Source: Isoperla grammatica (taxonomy: Eukaryota; Arthropoda; Insecta; Plecoptera; Perlodidae). Taken from it: a DNA stretch of 64,000 nt. This document shows positions 38,440 through 50,865 of the stretch, piece by piece. How positions within the stretch are numbered: the first letter of the stretch is position 1; each line of letters starts with the position of its first letter. The notes beneath the pieces were generated by a model. That model saw only the letters and a list, made by a program, of their open reading frames with translations. It searched no databases and had not been told where the DNA came from. Location: contig OX246739.1 in NCBI GenBank assembly GCA_945910005.1, forward strand, positions 33,321,608 through 33,385,607, in the 5' to 3' direction. Made by a program: the position numbers and the translations under genes.

Positions 38440-38700
38440 AGGTTATAGGTACGCGCACGCGCAAGAAGCTGGTGATTACGAGGATAAGGTCCAATACACG
38501 ACCCGGGCGTTCTGGCTCCTGCGTGGCCACAATCTAACTATGACAGCTAATTACCCACGGACCTAAATAACGTTATCTCCAAGTGTTATGGTAATGCGTC
38601 GACAATATAGGCTTCAATTATGATCTTGTTGAGACCCAACTGCAAATTGGATAATGATACGCGGAGCCCCGGTAATTCGTGGTGAAAATTACTTCTAAGA
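38440..38700. promoter_or_regulatory. Candidate conserved non-coding segment
   Basis: The sequence is mixed in composition, without repeats or long frames. It includes CTATGACAGCTAATTACC, in which a MEIS-like TGACAG abuts a homeodomain-like TAATTA. Such pairing is common in developmental enhancers of animals. The call is an inference from one compound motif and local complexity only. Confidence 0.2.
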
Positions 38701-39046
38701 TAGCAACCAAACTTGTTTATAATAAGGGGCTTTCTCGTTGTTCTCAAATGAAAAACCATGTTAAACTAGTCTTGCGGTCGTTCGAGCAATTGTCTCATTA
38801 AATCTTTACTTTTTGTTTAATATTTAATTATGTAATTTCTTCATATTTTTTTTTAGGAGCTTCCGTTTGTGACGTCGAGTTCGGCAGTACGGTGTGAACA
38901 GTATCACGTGGTGATCATCTTGTAGTCATACACCGTGATTAGTATCAATTAATAATGATGACTAGACACAAATACCCGGATCAGCATCGTCGGCTGAGAG
39001 TCAATACATAGCACAAGATGCTATGGTCTGCTTATGTCCACTCAGC

Positions 39047-39267
39047 CTTCGGAACCCCCGAATTATGTCCGTAAAAATTGCTAATTAAATAAAATGCTTT
39101 AAAGTTGTCTGTGTTTCTCTGTTCCAATAAATAGTTTCGATTTTCAAATTGTGTTATTTATTGTGTAAGATGTGTTGTAACAACACGTTATTACAAAGGG
39201 GGAATAAAAATGTTTGAAAAAAGTAGAAATTTAATTTACTTGAGATGAAGTTCTCTAGCGGATATCA
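39047..39267 (+). repeat. Copy of a dispersed repeat shared with 56934
   Basis: It contains CGGAACCCCCGA, then GTGTTTCTCTGTTCC, TTTCGATTTTCAAATTG and AGTTCTCTAGCGGATATCAT. The same order of related words occurs at 56934-57200 (CGGAACCCCCGA, CTCTGTTTCTCCC, TTTTCGAACCGTGAAAG, GAACTAGCGGATGACAT). I infer two diverged copies of one family. This copy lacks the right terminal inverted repeat that the other one has. Confidence 0.45.
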
Positions 39268-39440
39268 TATCTTGTTTACTTGGTGACAATAATTTAAATC
39301 AAATTACATATATTATGTATTCCCACGTACAATAATTGTGAAGTATATTAAAGTATCTTGTTTACTTGGTGACAATAATTTAAGTCAAATTACATATATT
39401 ATTGTTTTCCCACGTACAATAATTGTGAAGTATATTAAAG
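39268..39440. repeat. 86-87-bp tandem duplication
   Basis: Two direct copies, 39268-39353 and 39354-39440, begin TATCTTGTTTACTTGGTGAC and end AATTGTGAAGTATATTAAAG. They differ at only a few positions (TTAAATC or TTAAGTC, and a small change near TATTATGTATTCCC), so the duplication is recent. Confidence 0.95.
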
Positions 39441-39934
39441 CAATTAAATCGAAGTGTTCTCAAAATTTTTATATGACACATAATATTATTAAATTTGGTT
39501 GTATCAATATTATTTAATGTTAACAATTGAACTGTAAGACATTGTTTGCAATGTTCAAACTATAGGATCCACTGTCGGTGAACAATTTCCAGGTGCTCCG
39601 AAAGGAAGGAGTCAATGATGTTTGTTTGTACAGGCAATGGCGTTATGTATGCCTACAACCCATAATTACACTCTTTTTAAGATTAACCTTACCCAACCCT
39701 GAGCCATTTAATTGCAATGTTCTCTACACATGTCGAATGCTGATAGCCCATTATAATCATTATAACACATACAACATTATAACAACAACGGGCGGTCCAT
39801 ACTACCGTACTACTATTACACATGCAACACTTGTACGACGGCTGAGCTGTTAGGAGTATAGTCTCGTGGTGAACAATTAAACAATCATTGTTGAGTATTA
39901 TAATTATTGTCATTTAACAACAATAATTTTACTA

Positions 39935-39972
<38 letters not shown>

Positions 39973-40154
39973 GTAAGGAGTAATTATATTCATTTTAATA
40001 TGATCATTCCCAATCTATAATCATTCCAATGAATTGATTTCGGCAAAATTTTAGGTGATTCAATTACTATAGTGTATAACTTACTGTCTATTTATTTTGT
40101 ATTATTTTTTAATTGTACTTTTTCTGGTTTGCAAGAGTTGCTAGGACTGTTCGC
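39441..40154. other. Gene-free stretch with an ATT microsatellite
   Basis: No gene is recognised. About 12 perfect ATT units lie at 39937-39973. The rest is AT-rich DNA. Confidence 0.6.
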
Positions 40155-40275
40155 CGTATTCATAGTCGCACCCCTAGGGGCGCCCGTTGCTGCCAGGTAA
40201 CACTTGCATGCATCTTATTTCCCACAAAGAAAATGAATCGTTGGCAACAACGGGCGCCTCTGGGGGTAGGAGGCC
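40155..40275. mobile_element. Palindromic MITE, degraded copy
   Basis: The left arm CACCCCTAGGGGCGCCCGTT (from about 40169) and the right arm ending near 40268 (AACGGGCGCCTCTGGGGGTA) are near-perfect reverse complements. They are separated by about 46 bp. The left flank ATTCATAGTCG matches the terminus of the palindrome at 59082-59224, and the arm cores are shared. The loops match in opposite orientation (AGGTAAC...TTGCATG...TTATTTCCCA). I infer two members of one family inserted in opposite orientations. Confidence 0.65.
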
Positions 40276-43200
40276 CTTTGTATGTTTCGAGTAAGTGTGC
40301 GTGTGCTCGCCGGAACGAGGGGTAGAGGAAGGTACGTAGTATCATATGTGAGCGTGGTCCGGGGATGGAGGGGAAGGGGGGGGGCGTAACCTATAGATCA
40401 TTACTCCTTACTAATGTTCAGATCGGAAGAACATTAAAGGGTAATTCTTTCCTTGAGGCCTTCACACGGTGTCGGTGTCACCCGCAGTTCCTCGGGGGCT
40501 CACCAGGCGCGCTGGGGGGCGGTGAAGCGAACAACCTTGGGACTAATCGAGCAGAACTTATTTCATTGTTGTCCCGTCGTCGCCAGATTCGAAAATAATG
40601 TGTTGGAAGGGTTTGAGAATTAGAATCACTTGAACGCTCTTTTGGCTCGGTACGTATACGGTCTTTCTCCCGGGTCCCGCTTTTATCCCACAGGACTCGA
40701 ACCGCGAGAAATTAACGGTTTTTAGGCGTCTCTTTAGAATGAACGCTACACAATATTATTGTTATATGTGGCTTGCAATAACTAATGGGCTAAAAAAAAG
40801 TTTATAAATTATGTTCACAGTAAGGGAGTTATCTCGAAATAACAGTGCATACTGCATAGTACATACATCGATTGATAGTATAGTCTTATATAGATACAAT
40901 TTGCTTGAAATTGCTCTCAAAAACATAGTTGACCGAAAACAGTTTTCTGTAGGTGCTACAATTAATACAGTAAGAATAATGAAAAATAAATGTGTATGAC
41001 GTGTAATAAACTATAAAGTTGTTATTTAATTATGTACAAGAAATATCTGGTTTAACAGAATTAACCTGACAGTTCAGTTATGCTACACAAGGTAGGATGA
41101 ATTACCTTCTAATGGATTACAGTAAATTATGTGGGGCAATTTATATAGTTAAATAATTATCATTATTTGTGTAGCGTACTATGTAAATATCTAGGTTTCA
41201 CACACTACTAAAAGTTAGCAGTTTTTCTTATTTGGTCCCCTCTCGTAGTGGTGACAAATTCTAATTGACCATCCCATGTTGCTTCGATTATTATTGTAAT
41301 TATATCATAATTTCTCTTGTTGTTCAAATAATTCACAATTAACAAATAATAATAATATAATAATTATTACGTTTATCATTCATTCTAATGAGTTTATGTA
41401 GTTATCTCTGGCTGTTTCAGTACAAGTCCTGGGTGTATAATAATGATACAGAGTTCTCTATATATACCGTGGTGTACTTATTAGTTGTTGTTGTCTCTTC
41501 TCTCTCACGCGGCGTTTGTCCGCGTGCCAGACAAAAGAGTGCGTTTGTGAGCAACAACCCCCCCCAAACACACGCCACTAATTTTAAAAGGCAGTATTAA
41601 TCTCAATTCACCGCAACCTTTTAGGATGGCAGAGGGATATGAAAAATGTTACTATTTTATCATTAAGTGCTGTTAGAGCCCTGACAAACCGACGTTGCTT
41701 GTTGAGCGGCGTAATGGTGTGGCGAGGGGTGGGGGGAGGGGGGAAAGGGGGGGGGGGGTACATTGTATCGCGACAGAATCCGCCCCCGATAGCATCCCTT
41801 ATGGAACATCTTGGGTAGTATACTCCCTATTGCAGAGTACATTGCTTTTACCTGAAAGTGTAATATTGTTTTTTAGAGTGAAGCGAGTGAAACTTATAAA
41901 AAATAGTAATAGCTCACATTGTCTCCAATATGGCTCACTAAGGTGACCATTCAACCCGGAAATCCTTGAGTATACATACTAATCAATAATTAACCTGGAT
42001 TTATTGTAAGGTCATTTTTTCAAATCAAACCAAAACCTTTTTGCCTCAGTAATTTAATAAGTTTCGGCAGCATGCATAGCAAGCATATTATGCTTGCTAT
42101 GTTTTCCCTATAAATGTTATCATATTTATGGTTAATTTATAAAATATACTTTGTTATGATACATTCTAAATTATATAATTATCCGAAAGAACTCTCTTTT
42201 CGCTTCTTTCGACCAACGTCTATATCGCAAACATTTTAGTCGACATGCAAAGGGTATTATTTCCCCAGACCTCATTCTTTACCCACTATGGCAGTAGTTC
42301 TCTAACCCTAACCCTACGCCACTGAATCAAATACCGACCCTTTATTACGTTTATTCTACTTTTCTATAACGTCCAAAACAAGCAGTTGGAGACGGACAGA
42401 CGAACATCCAATTATCTTGTTTCCACGTTTTAACACCGTGTTTCGTGTGAGGTTGTTTGTTTACTCTCTCTTCTAACAAGGAAGGAACAAGTGCTGATTA
42501 TTCCCAATGAAGATGTCAGTCAGTCACTCAGCCATTGTCAGTCAGTCAGCACGCACGCGCGCACACCCTGTAGTGAGTTGACCTCTGACTTACTGTGATG
42601 CGCTTGACGCTTGGCAGGTGGTGTGGGGCTTCTTTGCCTGCCAGAACATGCCAATTATTATCCTAGGCTTGTCTCAGTGGTGTTTTAGCACTGTTCGATC
42701 GGAATAGGCTACGTGCTTGTGCTATCGCTGCCAATACATACTTCCGGATAAATAAAGGATAACTGTAGAACAGTAATTAATTACTACTGCCTTCATACTC
42801 AAGTATTAAAACTGTCTGAAATGAAAAGGTTGTTAATATCTTATGAAAAGTATGACACTAATGGCGTTTTCCAGTGGCTGCACTGGGCCGCACTGAGCGT
42901 AGCCCATTGACAAACGCCATCATAAGTAAATGTTTATATTTTATATTCCTTTCTTTCAATCACCATCGATCTCAGACACAGATACCTCATGTAAAAGCCA
43001 AAGAAAATTCAAAACAAATACTAAATAAAACAAATAATGAATATGATCTCCCAACGTAATCATGCAATATCCATGTATCACTATTTGATGTGGTATAAAC
43101 ATGTCGGACGAGACAATCTTATACTGATACTCTTTTCGGGATACTCATACACATGTTCACACTTTCTCTTATGTTTATCAAATCTCTACTCTCGTTTATT

Positions 43201-44867
43201 TAGGATGATTTCTTCCATACACCCCAGGATTGGATCTGTTCGTTTGTTCTTCGATTTTAGCTCAGAACTGTGTTACGAGTGCAATAATAGTTGTACGTGC
43301 ACAACTACACATAACAGATAATTAGCATGCGGGGGGTCAAGCGTTTGCTTCTCTCCAGTTGTACTTATAGACATTCATGACAACTGACAGTTTGCTAGAT
43401 CTCACAGAAGGCTAACGAAAGAACTAGGCTAGGCCTACTCGTGTAATTATTTTTTGAAGTCAACAAAGTTTTTGTAAAAATTATGATAACAGATATTTTT
43501 ACAATCCTTTAATATTTGTTGCTGTTATTGATTTGCAATAATTTAAACAAATTACATCCTTATATACCTTCGTAAATTTTAATAACGAAAACTTCACTCA
43601 AAATGTTATGTATGTTAGTTTACAGTTGATGACTGAAAACAATTAAATATGTATAAATATTTGCACTGGTGTTTGATAAAAGTCTGGCACTTCCTTCTTA
43701 AACACATAATTATACCTTGCATATTCGTATACAGCTGCTTCAACTATATCGTCTGGTCGATGTTTTAATTTATTCAGACCAGCCGGTTATGAGCAAGCGA
43801 AGTGCATTGTTATGATTGACGTAGTGACTATAGTGAGGTGTGATATACGACTCAGCTGTACTTCATCCTACGTGAGTATTAAGCCGCCGTATCGCAATTC
43901 ATATCTCAATTGCATGTTGTAAATTTGCATAAAACTACTAAGCCTGCAGAAATGATTGTACTTGGCAGGAAATATTGAGCTGTGAGTTGAGTATGTCGGC
44001 CACGTTGAGATTATGTTAATGTTTGGGGTAATTTGGTTGAGTTAATTCACATCCAGATACTATAAAGAGTTCTGCTGACTATAGTAGTTTTCATTTGGGT
44101 GTTAAAAAGATTAAGGACCATGTAATTGTGTTTGATAAACACTGGAAAAATCGTGTATATCTCTTTCCTGGTATAGGTTGTAGGATATTAAAAAACAAAT
44201 TGTCGGTATTTCATACATAGCAATTTAAAAGTTAAAGTACGATTGGGAAGTATTTGTGAAACACAAATAGAGAATAAGGTAAGACCGAATCTTTTTCGAA
44301 TACGAACTTTTTATTTTAGAGTTATCTGGGATCGATAAGGATATACATGTAATCCCAAATGTGGTAATAGTTTTTAAATTGTGTGTATGCAAAATCTACA
44401 ACGATAGGGAAAACTTAAATATTTCTTTATAAAGTGCAAAGTTAACGCCAACCTATGATTTTACTATTTTGAGGAGTTAATCACCTCAAAAAGTTTAAAA
44501 ACTTGCTCACACATCTACATGATTTCTGACTGTGGTCAATTTGGGAAAAAAGAATATTACTCTATCTCCAATCACTTTGGGAGAGAGAACTATAATTCGT
44601 TTCTCCGTCGTATAAAAATGTGTTTTCTTTGTATTTTCACAGCCGTAGATAAACTATTCGTGCACCAAACGTTATCAAAATATTCGTTGTACCTAGCCTA
44701 ACAGGTAATTATTAAAGTAACGAAGGTGCGTTGAAAGGGCGGTACAAAATGTCACCTTCAAAATATAATTTCATTTGCACGCGATGCACGTGTTACAAAT
44801 GTGTAAGTACGAAAAGGTACGAAAAGATTTCCGAGTTGCATAATTAAAGATATATCGTAGAAATAAT
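40276..44867. other. Gene-free stretch
   Basis: No gene is recognised. It contains a possible SINE remnant (minus strand, 40640-40700, TCTCGCGGTTCGAGTCCTGT) and a G12 run at 41747-41758. It also contains a short foldback at 42861-42920, a TAGGCCTA at 43430-43437, and CAGT-rich and CACG-rich words at 42518-42565. Open frames are at most 94 codons. Confidence 0.55.
42861..42920. repeat. 60-bp foldback
   Basis: ATGGCGTTTTCCAGTGG on the left pairs with CCCATTGACAAACGCCAT on the right with a few mismatches. The interior GCACTGGGCCGCACTGAGC is a short direct repeat. It could be the core of a very small MITE. The ends are not defined by a clear target duplication. Confidence 0.45.
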
Positions 44868-44869
44868 TA

Positions 44870-45569
44870 AGCGAGCGAAGCGAGCGTTTCCACTTGACTC
44901 TTATGGCACTTCATTCTGTTTTTTTTTTTTTTTTTTTTTTTATGTCCGTCGATAGCGGTCGAACGGAAAGTCCGATCAACTTGAAATTTGAACCATCCAC
45001 AAGCCTCGATGTGGATTGAAGGTGTATAGTTTTGAGGCAAAATCGTTCGAAAAGTTACAAAGTTACACCATAGTTACTGCAAAATATTTTTCTGAAACAA
45101 AATGGCGGCAAAATGTGAGATAGCCAGATTTTTCTAGAGATTTTTCCAGTTAAGAATATGTTAATGTAATGGCGATCTGATAAGTATTGGCAAAGTTACA
45201 CGAAAGTTACTCGAAAATATTTTTCTAAAACGCAGTAACGGCAAAATGTGAGGTGGCTATCTTATAGTAAATTTTGGACAGGTCACGAATATACTAATGT
45301 AAACGCGATCCGATACGTATTAGAGACAGAAATTACATTTCTATTGCTGTCAATAAGTGTTAGTAACGGTGGCGGACCGTGTTGAAAACATGACCACGAA
45401 AATTCTTAGCAACGCACATTGCACTGCATACAACAATGTCGGAAAGTATAATAGCCATGGAAATAAGAACAATTTTTGCAATGCGCATTCTTGAATTGTT
45501 GTTAATTGTTGTTCGTATTAGCGTTGAAAACTTTTCGCCAGAAAGTTCGTAGATATTGACGCGCTCGCT
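44870..45569. mobile_element. TA-flanked repeat element, 700 bp
   Basis: It starts AGCGAGCGAAGCGAGCG and ends CGCTCGCT, giving an 8-bp terminal inverted repeat with TA on both sides (44868-44869, 45570-45571). A T23 run lies at 44919-44941, followed by GTCCGTCGATAGCGGTCGAA. A 133-bp internal direct duplication begins at 45058 and 45191 with CAAAGTTACAC and ...GGCAAAATGTGAG. No transposase or other coding frame is visible. It is probably a non-autonomous DNA element, but the short terminal repeat leaves the class open. Confidence 0.5.
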
Positions 45570-47394
45570 TATCAACGCGTCAAACAGAGCGTTTTTCTAG
45601 TTAAAGGTATAGCAGTTTTCACTTATTTCTAAAATGTCTTGCTGAGAATTATATGGATGAATGCAAACAAAAACTGTTTTATTGACAACAATGGATAAAT
45701 TGATTGGATCTTATATTTTATGTAATTTTTTTGGCAACAATATATATAGCTAGTAAAGTTAGAACAGTTTTTCACTTTTTGGGAGAGGGGAGGAGAGGGG
45801 GGGGCAATTCGAGTGTTCACGCAAGGTCAATAATATTGACAATTCAAGGATGGATCACATTTCTTTTTTCGTCAACTTCCTGTTTATCAAAAAAGTCTTT
45901 ATTATAGTGAAACGGATAGCATCAAGTAATAGGCTAATAACATCAAAATGTGGTACAAGGTTTCAGCATGACTATTGTTTTCTGTTTGACACAAACTATA
46001 AGAATTGAATATTGTAGATATGTTTTTACCTATGCACGATTTTTTCAATGAAAACTGATGTAATTGAAGGTATTATTATATAGATCGTTTGAATATTCCC
46101 TTCTGTATATTTGGCGCAAAAAACAAACTTGTGAATGAAAGAAAGAAATAGCGATGTTGTCCACTTTGAACATGAAACTGATGCACAACAACGAATCGTA
46201 TTACCGTATATTCAAATATTGGAATTTTTGAAAGGTTTAATTGTATTAAATCGTATTTTTGTTTCAGAAATTACATTTTAAATTTCTGACGTCCAAATTT
46301 ATTGTCTTTGTTGCTACATTTCAACCATATCTGGTATGTGTCATTCTTGTAATGTACCTTGTACCTTCTTGGATGTACCTTCTACGTTATTGTATGATGA
46401 CATTGATTGCATAGCTTGAAATTAAATGAACCATCGTTGTAGCTTTTTTAAAAACTGGTGTGGGGTGCATTGAAAACAGGTTTAAACCAGCTGTTCAATG
46501 TATTAAATACATTTAATTAGTCATTTTCCAAAACCACACACAACATGCTCTATTATTGTATAAATACCTACTTTGTGATATCTTCGTAATATTCATTTAT
46601 TGTGTAAATTGTGCTTTCCTACTTACTCAACGGATAACTCTATGATGCTGTATCTCAGACACTACGCATATTTACTACAGAATCGCGCACTGCTGCATAC
46701 GTTGAATCTACTTAACCTAGTGAAGAGAAACGCTTATTAATAAGTGGGTTTTAAAATGTAAAACCAGTTTTGAAAAAGAGATGGAAGAAACCTGCTAAAA
46801 CTACAGCGTGGGTAAAACATTCAGTAGCTATTTTCAGCTATGTTAAACCTAATATTTGCGTGACTTATAAAAGGATATTGTGTTGCTCATAAGTCCTGGA
46901 GTTGTGGGCCGCAAATCAAGAGGGGCTTCACGTTTCGATGCGGAAGAATAACTCACAACACCCAAGGTGTAATCATTCTGTCTGGACTGTTGTTCCTGTG
47001 GCAGATCAAACACCGGGTACTAATGATAGCCTTGCCGTGAGTTATAACAAGTGATTCGATTCCATGCTAATTGTTCTAGGGTAACTCACTTTCATTTTCT
47101 TCCTTGGAATGGAAATTACTTTCGATTGTAATGTTCAACTAGGTTTGGGCACAGTTTGCCCAACGTCTCAACCTTACGATTTACGAACCCTCAAAGTCCA
47201 ATATTACCAACTTAATTTTCTACTTCTATACTTCGCACTTGTAACAGGTTCATTATGGATAATTTACGGCCTTGGGTAGGATACCAAGACATTTCTAACA
47301 GAGCGAGAGTGAGTAATGAATTAAGCTTGTGCACTCTACTAAGCAGAAGACTGTCTTTACGAATGTGTGACGAACGATGGAAATCTATTAGTTT

Positions 47395-47475
47395 TCGTTG
47401 AAACAGTGTGAATGAAAGGGGCAGTAGATAAGGTAAAGGATCAGAGGTCGATCGGTAAAAAACTAGTTACGTTGG
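47395..47475 (+). repeat. Dispersed repeat fragment, paired with 55760-55840
   Basis: AGTGTGAATGAAAGGGGCAG, AGGATCAGAGGTC and CTAGTTACGTTGGGACTCCT align in order with TAGTGAATGAAAGAGACAGT, AGGATCTGAGGTC and CTATACGTTGATACTATA at 55760-55840. The similarity is moderate. I infer an old interspersed repeat of unknown family. Confidence 0.4.
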
Positions 47476-49684
47476 GACTCCTATGTGAGTAGTGGAATGA
47501 GCTGAGAAGCCGTGAGTATTCGGGCTATGACATACTATACAGTTCTGAAACGATAACATCAGCTGTGCGGTACGTTCCATTTATTTAATGTAAATTTCAG
47601 TTTTAAAACAAAATAATTATACATGTAGATTATTTGTGGTATGATTTTCGAACGGTGTCACTCGTGTATTCAACTCACGGTCTAAAAATATACGTAGGTA
47701 CATGTTAATAAGTATTAAACGATGTAGAACAAAATATTAGTGTCATGTCATATATTTGGATACAATCAGATATAATCCTATGTTATCGAGATTCATCCAA
47801 AACAACACATTACTTTTAATAATTGAATACAAAATTCTGTAATGACTCAATTTCCTTTTCGACAAATTTCAATGTAAATTAGTACAAAAACGCGTACGAA
47901 ACAAAGTCTTGCCTATAATACTTCAATCGCTGTGTGGTGGTACCACAATAAGACTTTATTTTGCTAGTCACCTCTCGCTTTTATTTGATTTCACGTAAAG
48001 CTTATTTGTTGTAATACAATAATAATCCCTGTAGCAGTTTTATCAACATAAAATTAGTACTGATCTCACTACTAAATATAAAAGAATAAAATAATGCATC
48101 AACCATCCAACATTATCTCATTATATCGGATATACAAGCATGTGCATGTGTGCAATGTGCAGACAGCGGATGCATCCTAGATGATTGTAATACCAAGTAA
48201 TACATTGCAGTGTATCCGGGACTACAGCATGGTTTGTTGTTACTTTCTGGTTTGTGTGTAGTGTGTACAAGTTATTTCACACACACGCACGCAGACAGGC
48301 AGGTCTACAATACGATGCATACTTGTTACTAGGATACTTATTGCTTCCCTTCTTTTTAATAGTTTGTGTTCTGTTGTGTGTTCTGCATGTGTTCATGCAC
48401 AGTACACCGTACAAATGTCCACCTCCGTTTGCTGTATGGGGTGTGCCCAACCCTACCCGAGTACCCGCAGCTCTACATGGATTATGTTTTCAGAATTTAA
48501 CAACAACAAATTGTTTGACAAAAAAATGATCAATCGGTACGGTAACGTTGTCTTTTTTTTTTGGAATTGGCGAATTTTGTGTAAAAAATAAAAACATCTC
48601 AATTAGTTTTCATGAGTGTCCAAACACCATAGTCAGAATAATGATTCAATTATTTCCTCAAAGGTAATTAAATCCACTATAAAGTTATCTCATTACTACG
48701 TTTTCCTTCTTCATTGCAAACTAATCAGCAAGATCGCTTGGTAGACTTTAACTTCACAGCTAATTGTAAATAATTAAATAATCTTTGCTGTTAGGCATTT
48801 ATAAACTTATTAAAGTTTTAATTTCTTAATCAACAGCAATTATCTACGTAGTGTAGCAAAACTATTAACTATCCACTCAACAGAGACAATGTTGCTTTTA
48901 GGGGCAAACAGTAATTAGGTAGCACTTAACGAGTTCATTCAAAAGCACAACAAAAAATCGAACTAGTTTAAAAATACCCGGTTTGATTCAAAATTAAAAC
49001 CGAAGCCGCGGGTTTGAAGTTTACTCAGTGCCGACCAATCATGTTTTAGAATTTAGAACACTTTGCGTGTATCGCGACATCGAGCCTCGCGTGTACGATA
49101 GCGTCATTCGTATACACATCATGGATTGTATATATCCACTAACACTAAAAGTCCCAATACCGATAAACGTTTGGCGCTCTGGTTTTAAAGAAACCCTAAA
49201 AAAATCACTACGTGTAACGTGTTTATATTCATAATGAATACTTGTTACGTGTTTTAATGCCTGTTTATCAGGCAACGCGCTATCTGGTATAGCAGCAGTG
49301 CACCGTCATACCCGCACTGAATAAAGATGTTAGTGTAGCGAGAAGGATAATGAAAAGGGCCACGAGAGAAATTGTAAACAAATCGTACTCAAAGGAGGAT
49401 AATTAAATCCAACGAGAGTCTTGTAATAATGATGATGAGAGGAGTGACTCATCTGGTTCTATTGTGCTCCTGTGTCGGAGGATAATAAGGGTCTAATGAA
49501 GACGTTGCAGGTTGCCTAACAAGAAGGAGCGCTCAACCATAACTTGACCTGTTGGAATGGTTTGAATCTGTGCCCACGCACGTAGGGTACGACGACACGT
49601 GATTAATTGATTTAGCTATGGGGCCAGGCCCCAGGCGTGTAGGGATGGTTTGAAGTGGGCGAAGAATCAATTCAAAATGTCTCA

Positions 49685-49698
49685 CCCCCCCCCCCCCC
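49685..49698 (+). repeat. C14 homopolymer
   Basis: Fourteen C residues (poly-G on the minus strand), following GTCTCA. Confidence 0.95.
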
Positions 49699-50850
49699 AA
49701 ACGGGAGCCGGTGACGACTATGCAACAAGGTAGTGGTAGTATGCTAAACGTATTTGGTGAGATATTTTATAGATAGAGCATAATATTATTGTTAATTTAT
49801 TTTGTCCTTCGATTTTTTGATGTTATTATTTCTTTAAAATTTGTGATAATAAAGATGAAAAACAGTGCAAAAGAAGTAGTAAAGACAAATGAGGATAGAA
49901 GCATCTTGAATTTTTAGTGTGATGTTACTTGAGTTAAAGTTTATAGATAGTTTGACATGACGAAAAAGTAGCGATGCATGAGCAGATGACGTAAGAAAGT
50001 TTTCGACACTCTTCTTTTATAACACACAAAAGAGCAGAGCGAAAACTATTCAAGCTTTTTAGAAAATGGGACTTTTTTGGGTTTTGAATAATTCGATTGA
50101 GTATTTGTTAATTTTGTTTTAACTGCGGTTTGCTTCATACAGTTTACATTTTAAACTACACTAACATCCATTAATTGGCTTCTCACGTAAAAATGTACAA
50201 CAAAGTGAACAAACTATACTACAAATTGCATTATTACTGTACTTATTACTTGTACTACAAAAATAACCCATCCTTAATAACATATATGGTTGTTTATGAA
50301 TAATGTTACAAACAAACAAAGGAACCAACAAAAAACCTTGTTCTAGTGTAGTATAGCATAGCTGTGGTGCCAGAATGGGTTGAAGATGATGTTTCTGAAA
50401 TTCAATGTATGGAGGTAAATTGCATTTGGATTTTTAAACATTTTCTTCGAACTCATGGGTACAAAGGGTAGACAGGGAAGTCTCATGACTTTGTTTGTTC
50501 CACTACCTGGGGGACACTTTAAAAGCACAAACAAACTTTAGTCTGCGTTTTATGTTTTAGAAGAAATTTTCTGTGATCAAACTTCGCTGTTAGTTTCCCT
50601 CTCTTTTGGCGCGAAAAACAGGGCATATACCGACCATAATGTTTCTATAGCCAGTCAACCAATAACGTAAAGATGTATAACCTACTTTTTACAGATAATT
50701 CCAATGATAAGATCACATAATATTTTTAATCTATTTTGTTCACAAAATGTGTGTATTTGGCTTAATAGCTTCTTAATAGCTTCTAATGTCTTCACATGGT
50801 TTTAAAGATACGTGTTGGATTGCGATGTCAGAGGGGCTTGGTGGGGGGAT

Positions 50851-50865
50851 GGGGGGGGGGGGGGG
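50851..50865 (+). repeat. G15 homopolymer
   Basis: Fifteen G residues preceded by GGTGGGGGGAT and followed by AGGG, which makes a strong G-quadruplex candidate. Confidence 0.95.

Larger units (their letters stand above)
34880..39046. other. Gene-free stretch
   Basis: No gene is recognised. Short AATAGT tracts lie at about 35125-35170 and AAT tracts at about 36466-36495. A SINE-like fragment is at 35325-35385, a G14 run at 37518-37531, and AAATA-rich DNA at 37610-37670. The segment 38440-38700 is unique-looking and mixed in composition. Confidence 0.55.

Noticed and set aside
42296..42330. CTACGCCACTG resembling a right hAT end, preceded by CCCTAACCCTA (telomere-like)
   Set aside because: No matching left end or duplication was found, and two CCCTAA units are too few for a telomeric tract.
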